Shown one piece after another: positions 39,701-46,447 of a stretch of 64,000 nucleotides of DNA. This stretch comes from a virus. How positions within the stretch are numbered: the first letter of the stretch is position 1; every line of letters begins with the position of its first letter. Position numbers and translations under genes: made by a program. The notes below the pieces were generated by a model. It saw only the letters and a program-made list of their open reading frames with translations. It had not been told where the DNA came from and ran no database searches. The DNA lies in IMG/VR virus record IMGVR_UViG_3300027902_000155, positions 25,553 to 89,552 of that record; one strand, given 5' to 3'.

Positions 39701-40053
39701 GTACAGACATCCTAGTCTTTGCTCGTCTGATGAACGGAGTCGACGGTGACTCCTTCCGTAGCAAGGCATGGACGCAGATGACTACGTCTACGACGATAGT
39801 CGGCAGCAGGGACAACCCGAACGACTTCAACGAGTACGAGTACCACCTGCCGACTGGCACGTCAGACCCCGGCGACACGACTGCATGGTTGAACGACGGC
39901 AACAGCGGCATCGTGCGCTACACCAGCGCGACAGGTCAGATCTACGACACCTACAAGACGCTCGCGGTCAAGATCGTGTTCCTCGCAAACGACTCTGCGG
40001 TGGTGCCGCGAGCACAGGACATGCGCGCGATAGCGCTGGCGGCGTCCGGTTAA
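33793..40053 (+). CDS. DUF4815-type giant baseplate/fibre protein, 2086 aa
   Basis: N-terminus SPYGDDFAANNNFYRVLFRPEIPVQARELTQGQTILQDQIEKFGRYTFKEGSPV is the DUF4815 signature of T4-like cyanophage structural proteins. Middle regions are beta-rich with YVDIAEIRLR-like segments, and residues about 980-1100 contain NRRYTMRDIGALDDRLSRVEYWTALNVLEQSAKD, a helix typical of these proteins. Late parts (1340-1600) have MVREMENGYPTTRIVPFGSVHL, and the C-terminus has a conserved head-like domain (DILVFARLMNGVDGDSFRSKAW). It takes the place of gp9/gp10. Probably the wedge part that carries the fibres. GAAGAATAACGA precedes the ATG. Confidence 0.7.
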   Translation: MSLDIDLSRSPYGDDFAANNNFYRVLFRPEIPVQARELTQGQTILQDQIEKFGRYTFKEGSPVTDLTKTYEPTVHYVKITDSLTLANGSVVAVTTSDFVGKTVEASNGLKAIVAGAAAGFLATSPDLNTIYIDYLGSASDYTTNKFDPDQTLTVKTELGATIGTIKTANNAVSGSSSYLGVGYKMSIAGKDAVVFSKGFFISVANQSVMVTKYDNYPDGVSVGFETTEEIVTPEEDSSLLDNAAGYPNYAAPGAHRLRLIPNLVVRNTNETSNTTPFLSLTDFVEGHPSISPTDPVLNLLGDAQAQTLYNTEGDFVVSPWNVRLITRYTDFPTNSTIDTANLRLEIDPGLGYVKGYKVQTVGQLPGHIGGADAVRKGNDVRTLAAQVATATMGSYLYCNQVAGHWDFTSSANVSLRSATATAISSASAIGNDVSGLSAPGSELGTAELIGFEYDSGTPGDTAAEYRIYLFNVQMATGKNFADVRSLYTISGGVKGFADVALTSGSCVLQDQKLSTLIYPMATGAMKTLLTETPPTTMLDYRKASTLTVATNGIGTLSFTTAGPGGSASDEFPYGLGQLSTVNEREFVIVSDNTRQTANLVARVDATVAEYNLAFHAGQSNNFSSLFIPGDRVSVGNSAPGETRLVVYANSSFLNVSSAWSSSYSNAAIYKTYTAGQSIPTSLDSTQTITIDSTTSATINLAHTFTATVPITVYHDVRRTQAKPAKKLLYTSVFVKIDCSSNAGGVAGPWCLGVPDLYRVKHVYVGASYADTNQDLIDQFTWDTGQRDAFYGLSSLVSAGFVGTTSTKILVEAECFVPDVSQGIGFYTVDSYPIDDTGVTANTILTQNIPFYTSIQEATNYNLRNCIDLRLHTANTAALINVISSATINPANTTTFAGVPSNLFVPAPDSSFESDIEYYLGRRDIVGLTPKGTVIHIEGTPSENPAPPVDISAGITLATVNVPPYPTLGVDQQGNNYPTVTLQYKKNRRYTMRDIGALDDRLSRVEYWTALNVLEQSAKDLLIPNASGVNRFQNGILADPFVDNSIGNVLDTQYNIAIDKAVSEIRPVFTQTPIQLKYNSGASTNTQVSSNGRLILLKNEKVAAPYLFQQFATQVRNPSQDVAYRWAGHLDLTPDGDYQPDVTVNPATIVPMDLKIEGLGAVGSVWQTFWGDWQETSRSSSDSSAVVNEGGWWGDWSKAGNVVYGLTPTVETTTTTAINQIRSGVQEIVGEKTNLYNLGSYVTDVSLQPYIRPQMVFFAAHGLKPNTQHWPFMDDVPISNYCSKAAEDKTLILTPTLVSNGLGSIYGWYAIPSTVFHAGERVFKLCDVDNLVTKSTDILSNASATFYGTNLAYAKNNIELQTTTSTLYAKAVQQTQTIYTSTSSTSGGSLVSDVVNCDCYTSPCAQSFRLPQEILYGEDIPVIYVTAIDLFFEKKDPTLGIQIMVREMENGYPTTRIVPFGSVHLKSADVNVSEDATLATTVTFPAPLMLETGKEYCVVARADGFNPNYALWTAALGGSPDVTTGSPLFHNSFAGNFFTSSNDTGWTAYQQEDMKMSVYRLTFTELTGTAVLNNDDSEYLKVVDTLGEFKIGETVYFSNNEIQTGGVTAATGNNIVFVTSTTGISNQDAVYLFSNTNAQAFVALVANTPANTTALLLNTAPTFTDADCSIGRLRNQSLLNGVLLANAQTEGFSNVAAATVAYGGTGYAPGDVVTVVGGDGTAATLNVLTESGNVALTLSVNTAGNYSQIYPANLSTTYVTGTGTGLRVDVSLNRPDTALMTVGNSTATGTWHATSGTRVIGSQSNATAVIVQVADVPYNTVMPKLAISTPNDTGIQWWMKGTANSALSYSGDSANVAFTFAQQLELRDHERVVMSRSNELVSLGGAKSLTVYADMVSESEKLSPAIDTIKVGMLGIHNRINAEDSAGRVVLSEKFNDGFAIDRYISRAVVLADGQDAEDLKVLIAAYKPGGTDILVFARLMNGVDGDSFRSKAWTQMTTSTTIVGSRDNPNDFNEYEYHLPTGTSDPGDTTAWLNDGNSGIVRYTSATGQIYDTYKTLAVKIVFLANDSAVVPRAQDMRAIALAASG

Positions 40054-40059
40054 TGACTC

Positions 40060-40266
40060 ATGAGAGTAAAGGTCAAGAGTGATCCGAGTCTCGTTCGGGA
40101 CACAAGCAGCAAGGCCATTCTGAATGTAAATAATAGAGCGCTGGAGGAGTATCGCGCTGCCCGCGAGGCGCGAATCCGCGAGAAGGCGGAGCACGAGAAA
40201 CTCAAACAGGACGTCGACGACATCAAGAGCATGCTCCAGGAACTGCTAGCAAGTAGGACCAAGTGA
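40060..40266 (+). CDS. Small coiled-coil protein, 68 aa
   Basis: The C-terminal half EEYRAAREARIREKAEHEKLKQDVDDIKSMLQELL is one long heptad helix; N-terminal residues are polar. Proteins of this kind occur beside baseplate genes in T4-like phages and are of unknown function. Its stop overlaps the radical SAM gene start (GTGA). Confidence 0.6.
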   Translation: MRVKVKSDPSLVRDTSSKAILNVNNRALEEYRAAREARIREKAEHEKLKQDVDDIKSMLQELLASRTK

Positions 40267-41651
40267 AGTTTAAGATCCACGCGGCACGGCGTCGCAACGG
40301 CGCCGATGAGACTACCGTATTCCAGTACGACAACATGACCTCTGAGCTGCTCGACGCTCGCGGCGAGAGGATATTCGACGTCAGACGCACGGAGGCGCTC
40401 AAGGACTGGACGTTCGAGGACGCGCCGATCACCTCGCCCGGCGACCCGCTCGGCAAGAGCGAGACGCTCATCCGCGACCTGAAGATACAGCTCGGACTCT
40501 CCTGCAACTACTCGTGCGACTACTGCTCGCAGCGCTTCGTCCCGCACGCGGACAACGGCACGCCAGAGCAGGTAGAAAAGTTCATGCGGAACCTCGATTC
40601 GTGGCTGAAGAACGTGCCGGAGAAGATCGAGTTCTGGGGCGGCGAGCCGTTCGTCTACTGGAAGACGCTGAGGCCGCTCGCCGAGGCGCTGCGCGCTAAG
40701 TTTCCGACGACCGAGTTCGTCACGATAACTAACGGCTCCCTGCTCAGTCCAGAGATCAACGACTGGCTGGTCGCGCTCGACTTCCGAGTCGGCATCTCTC
40801 ACGACGGACCCGGACAGCCGGTACGCGGCCCAGACCCCCTCGCAGATCCGAAGCAGCGCGAGCACATCCTTGATCTGTGGGAGCGCCTGTACCCGCTCGG
40901 ACACATCAGCTTCAACAGCATGGTGCACCGAGAGAACATGGACCGCGCCGCTATCCAGAAGTACTTCGAGGACCTGCTCGGCGTCGAGAAGTTCAAGCTC
41001 GGAGAGGGCGGATTTATCGACACGTACGACGAGGGCGGGATGCAGAACACCGTCGGCAGCGCCGCCGAGCACCTCGGCTTCCGTCGACTGACCCTCGAAC
41101 AGACGCGGGCCCGCGCCAACCTGAAGCTCGACGCGGTCTCAAAGCGCATCGAGGAGTGGATGAACTCCATCTCGGTCATGCGCCCCGCGAGCGCCCTCGG
41201 ACAGAAGTGCGGCATGGACAGACTCGACACGATGGCGGTAGACCTCAGGGGCAACGTCCTGACGTGTCAGAACGTGTCTGCCGTGAGCGTCGCTCCGAAC
41301 GGACGGTCGCACCTCATCGGTCACGTCTCTCGGATGAAGGACGTCAAACTGAGGACCTCGACTCACTGGTCGAAGCGTAAGAACTGCTCGGACTGTCCTA
41401 TCCTCCAGGCGTGCAAGGGAAGTTGCATGTTTCTCGAGGACGAGTACTGGGACAAGTCGTGCAACAGCGCCTACTCAGACCACGTTCCGTTCTTTGCCGT
41501 CGCGATCGAGAGGATGACCGGGTTCCTTCCGTTCTACATCGAGTCAGAGGGATACCTGCCCGAGGACAGAAAGAATATCTGGGGCACGCCGCAGGCAGAG
41601 GCGGTCGTGCCGCCGGCGAGACAGCCAGAGAAAGAATCGGCGGCCGCATGA
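40263..41651 (+). CDS. Radical SAM/SPASM protein 1, 462 aa
   Basis: Radical SAM enzymes cleave SAM at a 4Fe-4S cluster to start difficult modifications. The cluster motif C-N-Y-S-C-D-Y-C is at residues 81-88 (C81, C85, C88), followed by EFWGGEPFVYWKTL (the GGE motif) and ISHDGPGQP. The C-terminal SPASM-like region has Cys at LGQKCGM, VLTCQNVS, CSDCPILQACKGSCMF and KSCNS, enough for auxiliary clusters. Such enzymes modify peptides or proteins. It starts GTG 40263 and overlaps the next gene (ATGA). It lies between a wedge protein and a tail fibre gene, so a virion or host protein could be the substrate. Substrate unknown. Confidence 0.8.
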   Translation: MKFKIHAARRRNGADETTVFQYDNMTSELLDARGERIFDVRRTEALKDWTFEDAPITSPGDPLGKSETLIRDLKIQLGLSCNYSCDYCSQRFVPHADNGTPEQVEKFMRNLDSWLKNVPEKIEFWGGEPFVYWKTLRPLAEALRAKFPTTEFVTITNGSLLSPEINDWLVALDFRVGISHDGPGQPVRGPDPLADPKQREHILDLWERLYPLGHISFNSMVHRENMDRAAIQKYFEDLLGVEKFKLGEGGFIDTYDEGGMQNTVGSAAEHLGFRRLTLEQTRARANLKLDAVSKRIEEWMNSISVMRPASALGQKCGMDRLDTMAVDLRGNVLTCQNVSAVSVAPNGRSHLIGHVSRMKDVKLRTSTHWSKRKNCSDCPILQACKGSCMFLEDEYWDKSCNSAYSDHVPFFAVAIERMTGFLPFYIESEGYLPEDRKNIWGTPQAEAVVPPARQPEKESAAA

Positions 41652-42433
41652 GCTATACGGTATCAGCGAGGAACAAGGAACCCGACCAGCGCATCGACGC
41701 CTTCTTGCAAGAGACGTACCCCGAGATAGTCGGCGACATCGACAGCGTCTTCGGATTCACCCAGCAAGCGACAAAGCTGTACGGGGGCAGGAACTTCTAC
41801 ATGAACCAGTGGGCGACAAGGCGGCGGATGCCGGACCTCACGCCCCGAGACGTCGACGAGCTGTACGAGAGCAACGTCGGTCTGCGCCTGCCCCTGACCA
41901 ACCTCTATACGCCCCGTTCCGAGTACGAGGAGTCTAAGGGGTTCCTAGAGCAGCACTGTCGACTGGGCAACACCGTGATCGTCTACAGCGACCACCTAGC
42001 AGAGTGGATCAAGGAAGACTTTCCGAGGTACCACGTCGAGGCGAGCGTCATCAAGGAGCTCAACACCCTCGACAAGATCGAGAGGGCCCTGGAACTGTAC
42101 GACTCTGTCGTGCCCGCCTTCGAGCTCCACGAAGACTACGAGATGCTCGACTGCATCAGGGACAAAGACAGGATCAGACTGTTCGCGAACGTGTCGTGCG
42201 AGCGGACGTGCCCCGCCAGGATCTGCTACGCCTTCTTCTCGAAGGTCAACAAGAATCCTCGAGACGTAAGCTCGCTCGGGCCCTCCTGTAGCAGGGAGGT
42301 GGAGAGACTCGCCGCGATGCGAACGCCGTCCGGCGGCATCCATAAATATGACGTAGAGCGCTACAAGAGGATGGGGTTCACCAAGTTCAAGATGCTCAGG
42401 TCCAAGAAGAACAACCCGGGGCAAGCCCACTAG
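41648..42433 (+). CDS. Probable TIM-barrel partner protein of radical SAM 1 (261 aa)
   Basis: Starts with an ATGA overlap with the radical SAM gene, so the two are coupled; an earlier in-frame codon at 41411 lies within that gene. It has NLYTPRSEYEESKGF, NTVIVYSDHLAEWIKEDFP-RYHVEASVIKEL, ELYDSVVPAFELHEDYEML, IRLFANVSCERTCPARICYAFF and a second Cys (GPSCSRE). Cys spacing C-x3-C-x4-C and the strand-helix order faintly resemble U32-peptidase-like barrel proteins that bind Fe-S. Not assigned with confidence. Its end carries a fortuitous CATAAATA (42341-42348). Confidence 0.5.
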   Translation: MSYTVSARNKEPDQRIDAFLQETYPEIVGDIDSVFGFTQQATKLYGGRNFYMNQWATRRRMPDLTPRDVDELYESNVGLRLPLTNLYTPRSEYEESKGFLEQHCRLGNTVIVYSDHLAEWIKEDFPRYHVEASVIKELNTLDKIERALELYDSVVPAFELHEDYEMLDCIRDKDRIRLFANVSCERTCPARICYAFFSKVNKNPRDVSSLGPSCSREVERLAAMRTPSGGIHKYDVERYKRMGFTKFKMLRSKKNNPGQAH

Positions 42434-42441
42434 CATAAATA
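42434..42441 (+). promoter_or_regulatory. Late promoter box CATAAATA for the fibre gene
   Basis: 20 bases before the ATG 42461, ribosome-binding site GGAAGGG between. Confidence 0.65.
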
Positions 42442-42460
42442 AACGGCACGGAAGGGTCTG

Positions 42461-43669
42461 ATGTCATCAATTAAAGTCTCAAGAGTTGCAAACAGTCAGT
42501 ACTTTGGGACGCTCCTTACGCGCCTGAACCAGATCGCCGACTACATCTCCGGCCAGCTCGTCACGATCGACACGAGCGCCGGCGGCTCGATCAGTACCGG
42601 CAACGTCGCAGTCAACGGTCACTTTACCGCGAACGCGATGGCCACGCCCTCCCTGAGGGGCGGAAACAACACGGTCAGCGCTCCCCTAGTCATCAGTTCG
42701 AACGTGGTGATCGAGGACTACTACGGGGTCAACACCGTCTCGTTTACTACGAACGGCGCGTCGTCGCACCTAGCAGTGAACGCCAGCGTCTCGTTCAGCA
42801 ACACTGTTACGGTCGGCAACGACTCTGTTAACGTGTACACTAACTCGACCGCGTTCACCGGCACGTCGAACAACTCCCTGTACCTCGGCGGCACCGCGGC
42901 AGCGGGATACCAGACCACCGCTGGACTGTCGTCGAACGTCTCGCACCTGACTGCTAACAACGCGACCCACGTCTTCGGTGCTACCGAGGGCAACTTTGCG
43001 GCGAACAACGCTGCGTACCTCGGCGGAGTCGTCGCCTCTGGCTACCAGACGACGGCCGGGCTAGCAGCGAACGTCGCGACTATGAGCGCCAACAATGCTG
43101 CGTACCTCGGTGGCACTGCGGCCGCGGGCTACCAGACGACGGCCGGGCTAGCAGCTAACGTCGCTACCATGAGCGCCAACAACGCTGGGTACCTTGGCGG
43201 CGTAGCTGCTGCGAACTACATCTTGAATACCGGGGGCGTCGTCGCGGGCAACCTGTCGTTCACCGGACTACTGACGATGCAGCAGGTGATCAGCGCCGGC
43301 AGCAAGGTCTCAGCAACTGCAGCCAGCGGCACCGTCGACTTCGATACGCTGGATGGATCTGCCATCTACTACACGACTAACGCCGCCGGCAACTGGATCT
43401 TGAACGTCAGGGGCAACAACAGTACCTCCCTAGACACGATGATGTCGGCGAACCAGTCTATCTCGATCGTCACCGCGATCTCTCAGGGTGCGACCCCGTA
43501 CTACAACAACTCGTTCAAGATCGACGGCAGCACGGTAACGCCGAAGTGGCAGGGCGGCACCCCGATCACCGGCAGCGCGAACGGCGTGGACGTCTACTCC
43601 TACACCATCTTCAAGACAGGGAGTGCTGCATTCCAAGTGCTGGCGCTGCAGACTCAATTTAAGGTCTAA
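42461..43669 (+). CDS. Tail fibre protein with NNAAYLGG repeats, 402 aa
   Basis: N-terminus VANSQYFGTLLTRLNQIADYI resembles T4-like cyanophage fibre attachment parts. The middle holds repeats of about 25 residues (NNAAYLGGTAAAGYQTTAGL, AANVATMSA) found as three full copies and partial ones, typical of fibre shafts. The C-terminal 130 residues (KVSATAASGTVDFDTLDGSAIYY...SFKIDGSTVTPKWQGGTP) form a conserved beta tip domain. It ends in a TAATGA overlap with the adhesin gene. Confidence 0.75.
   Translation: MSSIKVSRVANSQYFGTLLTRLNQIADYISGQLVTIDTSAGGSISTGNVAVNGHFTANAMATPSLRGGNNTVSAPLVISSNVVIEDYYGVNTVSFTTNGASSHLAVNASVSFSNTVTVGNDSVNVYTNSTAFTGTSNNSLYLGGTAAAGYQTTAGLSSNVSHLTANNATHVFGATEGNFAANNAAYLGGVVASGYQTTAGLAANVATMSANNAAYLGGTAAAGYQTTAGLAANVATMSANNAGYLGGVAAANYILNTGGVVAGNLSFTGLLTMQQVISAGSKVSATAASGTVDFDTLDGSAIYYTTNAAGNWILNVRGNNSTSLDTMMSANQSISIVTAISQGATPYYNNSFKIDGSTVTPKWQGGTPITGSANGVDVYSYTIFKTGSAAFQVLALQTQFKV
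42880..43215. repeat. Tandem 75-bp repeats in the fibre gene
   Basis: Blocks beginning AACAACGCTGCGTACCTCGG and containing GGCTACCAGACGACGGCCGG recur near 42870, 43005, 43087 and 43168. The most alike copies (about 43018-43165) are almost identical at DNA level, so unequal recombination is likely. Confidence 0.7.
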
Positions 43670-45252
43670 TGAAAAAGCACAACCAACTCCTGCTGTCGTC
43701 GCTGCTCGGAGCCACAGCGCTGGCTACCTCGACGAGCGCTGACGTTCCCCAGACAGAGATCGTCAGGCGCAACGGTGACTTCGTAGAGCTCACCGGTACT
43801 GCAGAAGCGAGGCGGTGGTGGATAGACCGCGAGAGGCTGAGGGGCGGTTTCATCGAGGCCGCGGTTCCCGGACTCGGCTACTACCTGTTCATGAGTAAGA
43901 AGCGCACGACGGTCTCTTGCGTCCTCTTGATCACCGCGACCGGTACTTCGAAGTTCGCAGTTCCCGCTAACTGGAACAACGCCGACAACCGAATAGAGTG
44001 CTACGGCAGCGGAGGCAGCGGAAGCAGCATCTCCTGGTTCGGAGGGTACTACGGCGGCGGCGGAGGCGGCGGAGGTGCCTACGCGTTTGCGACGAACGTC
44101 ACCCTGACTCCTCTCACCACCGTCGACGTGTGCGCGGCAGCCTACGGCGCGCCTGCCGGACTTGGCATCAACTCGTGGTTCAAGAACAACGCAGGCACTA
44201 CCATAGTTGAGGCCGGGGGAGGCAAGACGCCCGCGAATACTGTATATGGCGGTGGCCAGAGCGGTGGGGCGGGGGGCGTAGTAGTCACGGGCTCTGGCTA
44301 CTCAGGCGGCAACGGCGGTTCTGTTTATATGCCTGACGAGGGCAGCCCTGCTGGACAAGCTCAGGGCGGAGGCGGCGGGTGCGGAGGACCGAACGGGGCG
44401 GGTGCCAGCGGATACTGGCCGTACTACTATAGCGGTAGCGGTCTCGGCGGCGGAGGATATGCCGGTAACGGTTCCCCGTACGTCGACGTGCAGGGACACA
44501 ACTACGGCGGAGGTGGAGCGGGACAGAGCGCTGGAGACGGCGAGAATCCTGACGGTGGACCGACATACGGCGCACAGGGCCTAGTCGTCATCTCTTATAA
44601 CGGAACCGTATCGACGTCGACTCAGGCATTTACCAGCGGCTCGACGTTCTACGTACCGATGAACTGGAACAATGCGATCAACTTGGTCGAGGGCATCGGT
44701 GCAGGAGCTAACGGTGTTGCGAGTGTTCCGTGGCAGCATATGGGCGGCCCCGGCAGTGGCGGAGGAGCTTATGCTGCTCAGACTAATGTCGCCCTAACTC
44801 CGGGCACAGCAGTAACATATCAGATCGGCGCGCCGAGTGGTCCTGGTACTAGTACTCCTACTTGGTTAAAAAATAACAGCGGAACTATAGTGATGCAAGC
44901 TGCTGCTGGACTTTACGGTTCATGGGGAGGGCAGGTCGCTGATTGCATTGGTTCGCTCAAGGTCGCTGGTGGCGGGCCTACTGCCGGTCACGTCGATGAT
45001 GGTGATACTGGATACGGCGGCGACGGCGGAACTGCAGCTGGTCCTGGCGGCGTCGGCAGTGGAACGCTGACGGGTGGCTATAACCCGGGAACTGGAGGAG
45101 GTGGAGGCGGATATCCGGATGGTTCAGGTTCACCGGGTAATCTTTACGGTGGTGGCGGTGGCGGTGGCGGTGCAGATCCCTATGGTGATATCGGATATCC
45201 TGGCGCTGGCCGGCAAGGAATACTGGTCATCTCTTACACACCCGCTGGGTGA
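43669..45252 (+). CDS. Glycine-rich receptor-binding adhesin, 527 aa
   Basis: Two glycine-rich domains follow each other (residues about 85-310 and 320-525): each begins with FAVPANWNNADN- or FYVPMNWNNAIN-type strands, then Gly-Gly-Gly loops (GGYYGGGGGGGGAYAF) and ends with VVISYNG or LVISYTP. This is the polyglycine-sandwich architecture of phage tail-tip adhesins. The first 25 residues (KKHNQLLLSSLLGATALATSTSA) look like a signal peptide, odd for a virion protein; ATG 43891 (MSKKRTTVSC) is an alternative start that would remove it. The stop of the fibre gene overlaps the ATG at 43669. Confidence 0.7.
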   Translation: MKKHNQLLLSSLLGATALATSTSADVPQTEIVRRNGDFVELTGTAEARRWWIDRERLRGGFIEAAVPGLGYYLFMSKKRTTVSCVLLITATGTSKFAVPANWNNADNRIECYGSGGSGSSISWFGGYYGGGGGGGGAYAFATNVTLTPLTTVDVCAAAYGAPAGLGINSWFKNNAGTTIVEAGGGKTPANTVYGGGQSGGAGGVVVTGSGYSGGNGGSVYMPDEGSPAGQAQGGGGGCGGPNGAGASGYWPYYYSGSGLGGGGYAGNGSPYVDVQGHNYGGGGAGQSAGDGENPDGGPTYGAQGLVVISYNGTVSTSTQAFTSGSTFYVPMNWNNAINLVEGIGAGANGVASVPWQHMGGPGSGGGAYAAQTNVALTPGTAVTYQIGAPSGPGTSTPTWLKNNSGTIVMQAAAGLYGSWGGQVADCIGSLKVAGGGPTAGHVDDGDTGYGGDGGTAAGPGGVGSGTLTGGYNPGTGGGGGGYPDGSGSPGNLYGGGGGGGGADPYGDIGYPGAGRQGILVISYTPAG

Positions 45253-45260
45253 CATAAATA
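45253..45260 (+). promoter_or_regulatory. Late promoter box CATAAATA, 4 nt before a lipoprotein ATG
   Basis: CATAAATA-GAGC-ATG, no ribosome-binding site. A leaderless transcript is predicted. Confidence 0.65.
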
Positions 45261-45264
45261 GAGC

Positions 45265-45384
45265 ATGAAGATACTCATCCTCGTAGTTCTCGCACTAGCA
45301 CTGACCTCCTGTGGCACGATGAATCCCAGCTGTCAGCCGTCTTGCTTCTCTCCGCTCAGGCTTCCAATCGGGATCGAGACATAG
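45265..45384 (+). CDS. Small lipoprotein, o-spanin-like (39 aa)
   Basis: Residues 1-15 (MKILILVVLALALTS) are a signal peptide ending in the lipobox L-T-S-C with Cys16 as lipid site. The mature part has 24 residues with two more Cys and three Pro (CGTMNPSCQPSCFSPLRLP). Size and lipid anchor fit an outer-membrane spanin (Rz1-like), which needs an inner-membrane partner, but the membrane protein at 45903 is not a typical i-spanin. A small lipoprotein of other function is possible. No ribosome-binding site; the late box is 4 bases upstream. Confidence 0.6.
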   Translation: MKILILVVLALALTSCGTMNPSCQPSCFSPLRLPIGIET

Positions 45385-45402
45385 ACACTCAAGGAGGGCG
45401 GC

Positions 45403-45906
45403 GTGACCAACAACATCTACCTCCTACTCGGCGGATTCGTAGGACCAGACGGCCCGCTTACTTCAGCAGGAATGTACCAGCTCGCCGGAATGCTCGAAAA
45501 GATTCCTGGAGCCGTCGTCAAGACCTACGTCTGGTCGGCGTTTGAAGAGGCCGCGAGAGACATCGGCGCACAGCCAAAAGACCACCTGATAACCGTCGTC
45601 GGATACTCCGGGGGCGGATCGCGCGCGACGTGGCTAGCCAACCTGCCCGCCAGGCCCAGGATCGATCTGATGGTGCTGTACGATCCGAGTCCGACCTGGC
45701 AGATGAAGTCTGTCGGAGAGAACGTAAAGAGGGCTATCTCGTACCACAATACCGCCCCGTACTTCCTAGGACTGGGCGGAGGAGTGCTCAAGGGACCGCA
45801 CGTCACGCAGATAGACATAGCAGAGAACCACATGGTCGTCCAGGCAGACCAGGGACTACACGCCCGAACAGTCGCCGAGGTAAAGAAACTCATGGGTGCA
45901 AAATGA
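45403..45906 (+). CDS. Alpha/beta-hydrolase (serine esterase/lipase-like), 167 aa
   Basis: Contains the nucleophile elbow VVGYSGGGSRA (residues about 64-74, Ser near 68), a likely acid in LYDPSPTW (Asp near 92) and a C-terminal His in AENHMVV (near 142), in the right order for a hydrolase triad. It is compact, with no signal peptide. GTG 45403 is preceded by AGGAGGG. Placed behind the lipoprotein, it could act on envelope lipids or esters at lysis, in the manner of LysB esterases; that is inference. Confidence 0.7.
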   Translation: MTNNIYLLLGGFVGPDGPLTSAGMYQLAGMLEKIPGAVVKTYVWSAFEEAARDIGAQPKDHLITVVGYSGGGSRATWLANLPARPRIDLMVLYDPSPTWQMKSVGENVKRAISYHNTAPYFLGLGGGVLKGPHVTQIDIAENHMVVQADQGLHARTVAEVKKLMGAK

Positions 45907-46415
45907 TCGAGAGCCACGTCAACGAGGGACGCACTAAGGTTTCCCTCGCAAAGAAACTCAACCCCCTCTGGTGGTTCATGAACGACGTCGAGCAGACCGT
46001 CGAACAGGCGCCCTGGTACATTCCCGAGAAACCTCTGTGGTGGCGCTACGTCATGTGGACCTTCGTTCGCAACCCCCTGATGAACCTGCACTGCTTCGGA
46101 TTCGGCTGGAGCTGGCTCTTGGTCGTCGCCGTGGTAGTCGCCCTCCACTTCTTGGTCGGCGCCTCCTGGTGGTGGCTCCTCTTGCTGCCGGTCTTTACCG
46201 GGGGGGTCCAAGACCGCAACTACGTAGTAACCGGAAGGGCGCCGGTGATGACGGTCCAGCGTAACGACCTCAACCCGCCAGAGACCGGGATCCAGTGGTG
46301 CGTCAGTTGGCTGCCGCTTCCCCTTCCGTTCGTCAGTTACTGCGGAAAAAAGACGGTGGCGTACCTAGGTTGGCAACCGTCTGGCGTGTTCAACGGCAAA
46401 CTCGTTCCTGCCTGA
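45903..46415 (+). CDS. Hypothetical membrane protein, 170 aa
   Basis: ATG 45903 overlaps the hydrolase stop (ATGA); the longer frame upstream is shadow. The N-terminal third is Trp-rich (LNPLWWFMNDVEQ, WYIPEKPLWWRYVMW). Hydrophobic segments at about 77-92 (WLLVVAVVVALHFLVG) and 94-107 (WWWLLLLPVFTGG) suggest one or two membrane spans, followed by a polar C-terminal half. Phage proteins with W-F-M-N-D and R-N-P-L-M-N motifs are common, function unknown. It might be part of the lysis set. Confidence 0.55.
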   Translation: MIESHVNEGRTKVSLAKKLNPLWWFMNDVEQTVEQAPWYIPEKPLWWRYVMWTFVRNPLMNLHCFGFGWSWLLVVAVVVALHFLVGASWWWLLLLPVFTGGVQDRNYVVTGRAPVMTVQRNDLNPPETGIQWCVSWLPLPLPFVSYCGKKTVAYLGWQPSGVFNGKLVPA

Positions 46416-46418
46416 CCG

Positions 46419-46426
46419 CATAAATA
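46419..46426 (+). promoter_or_regulatory. Late promoter box CATAAATA before the glycosyltransferase operon
   Basis: 22 bases before GTG 46448. It places the GT/radical SAM cassette under late control, like the fibre genes. Confidence 0.65.
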
Positions 46427-46447
46427 ATTCGTCACTATATACGGGAC

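Noticed and set aside
41411-41647. N-terminal extension of the barrel-like protein
   Set aside because: It lies wholly inside the radical SAM gene; the ATGA overlap at 41648 gives a natural start.
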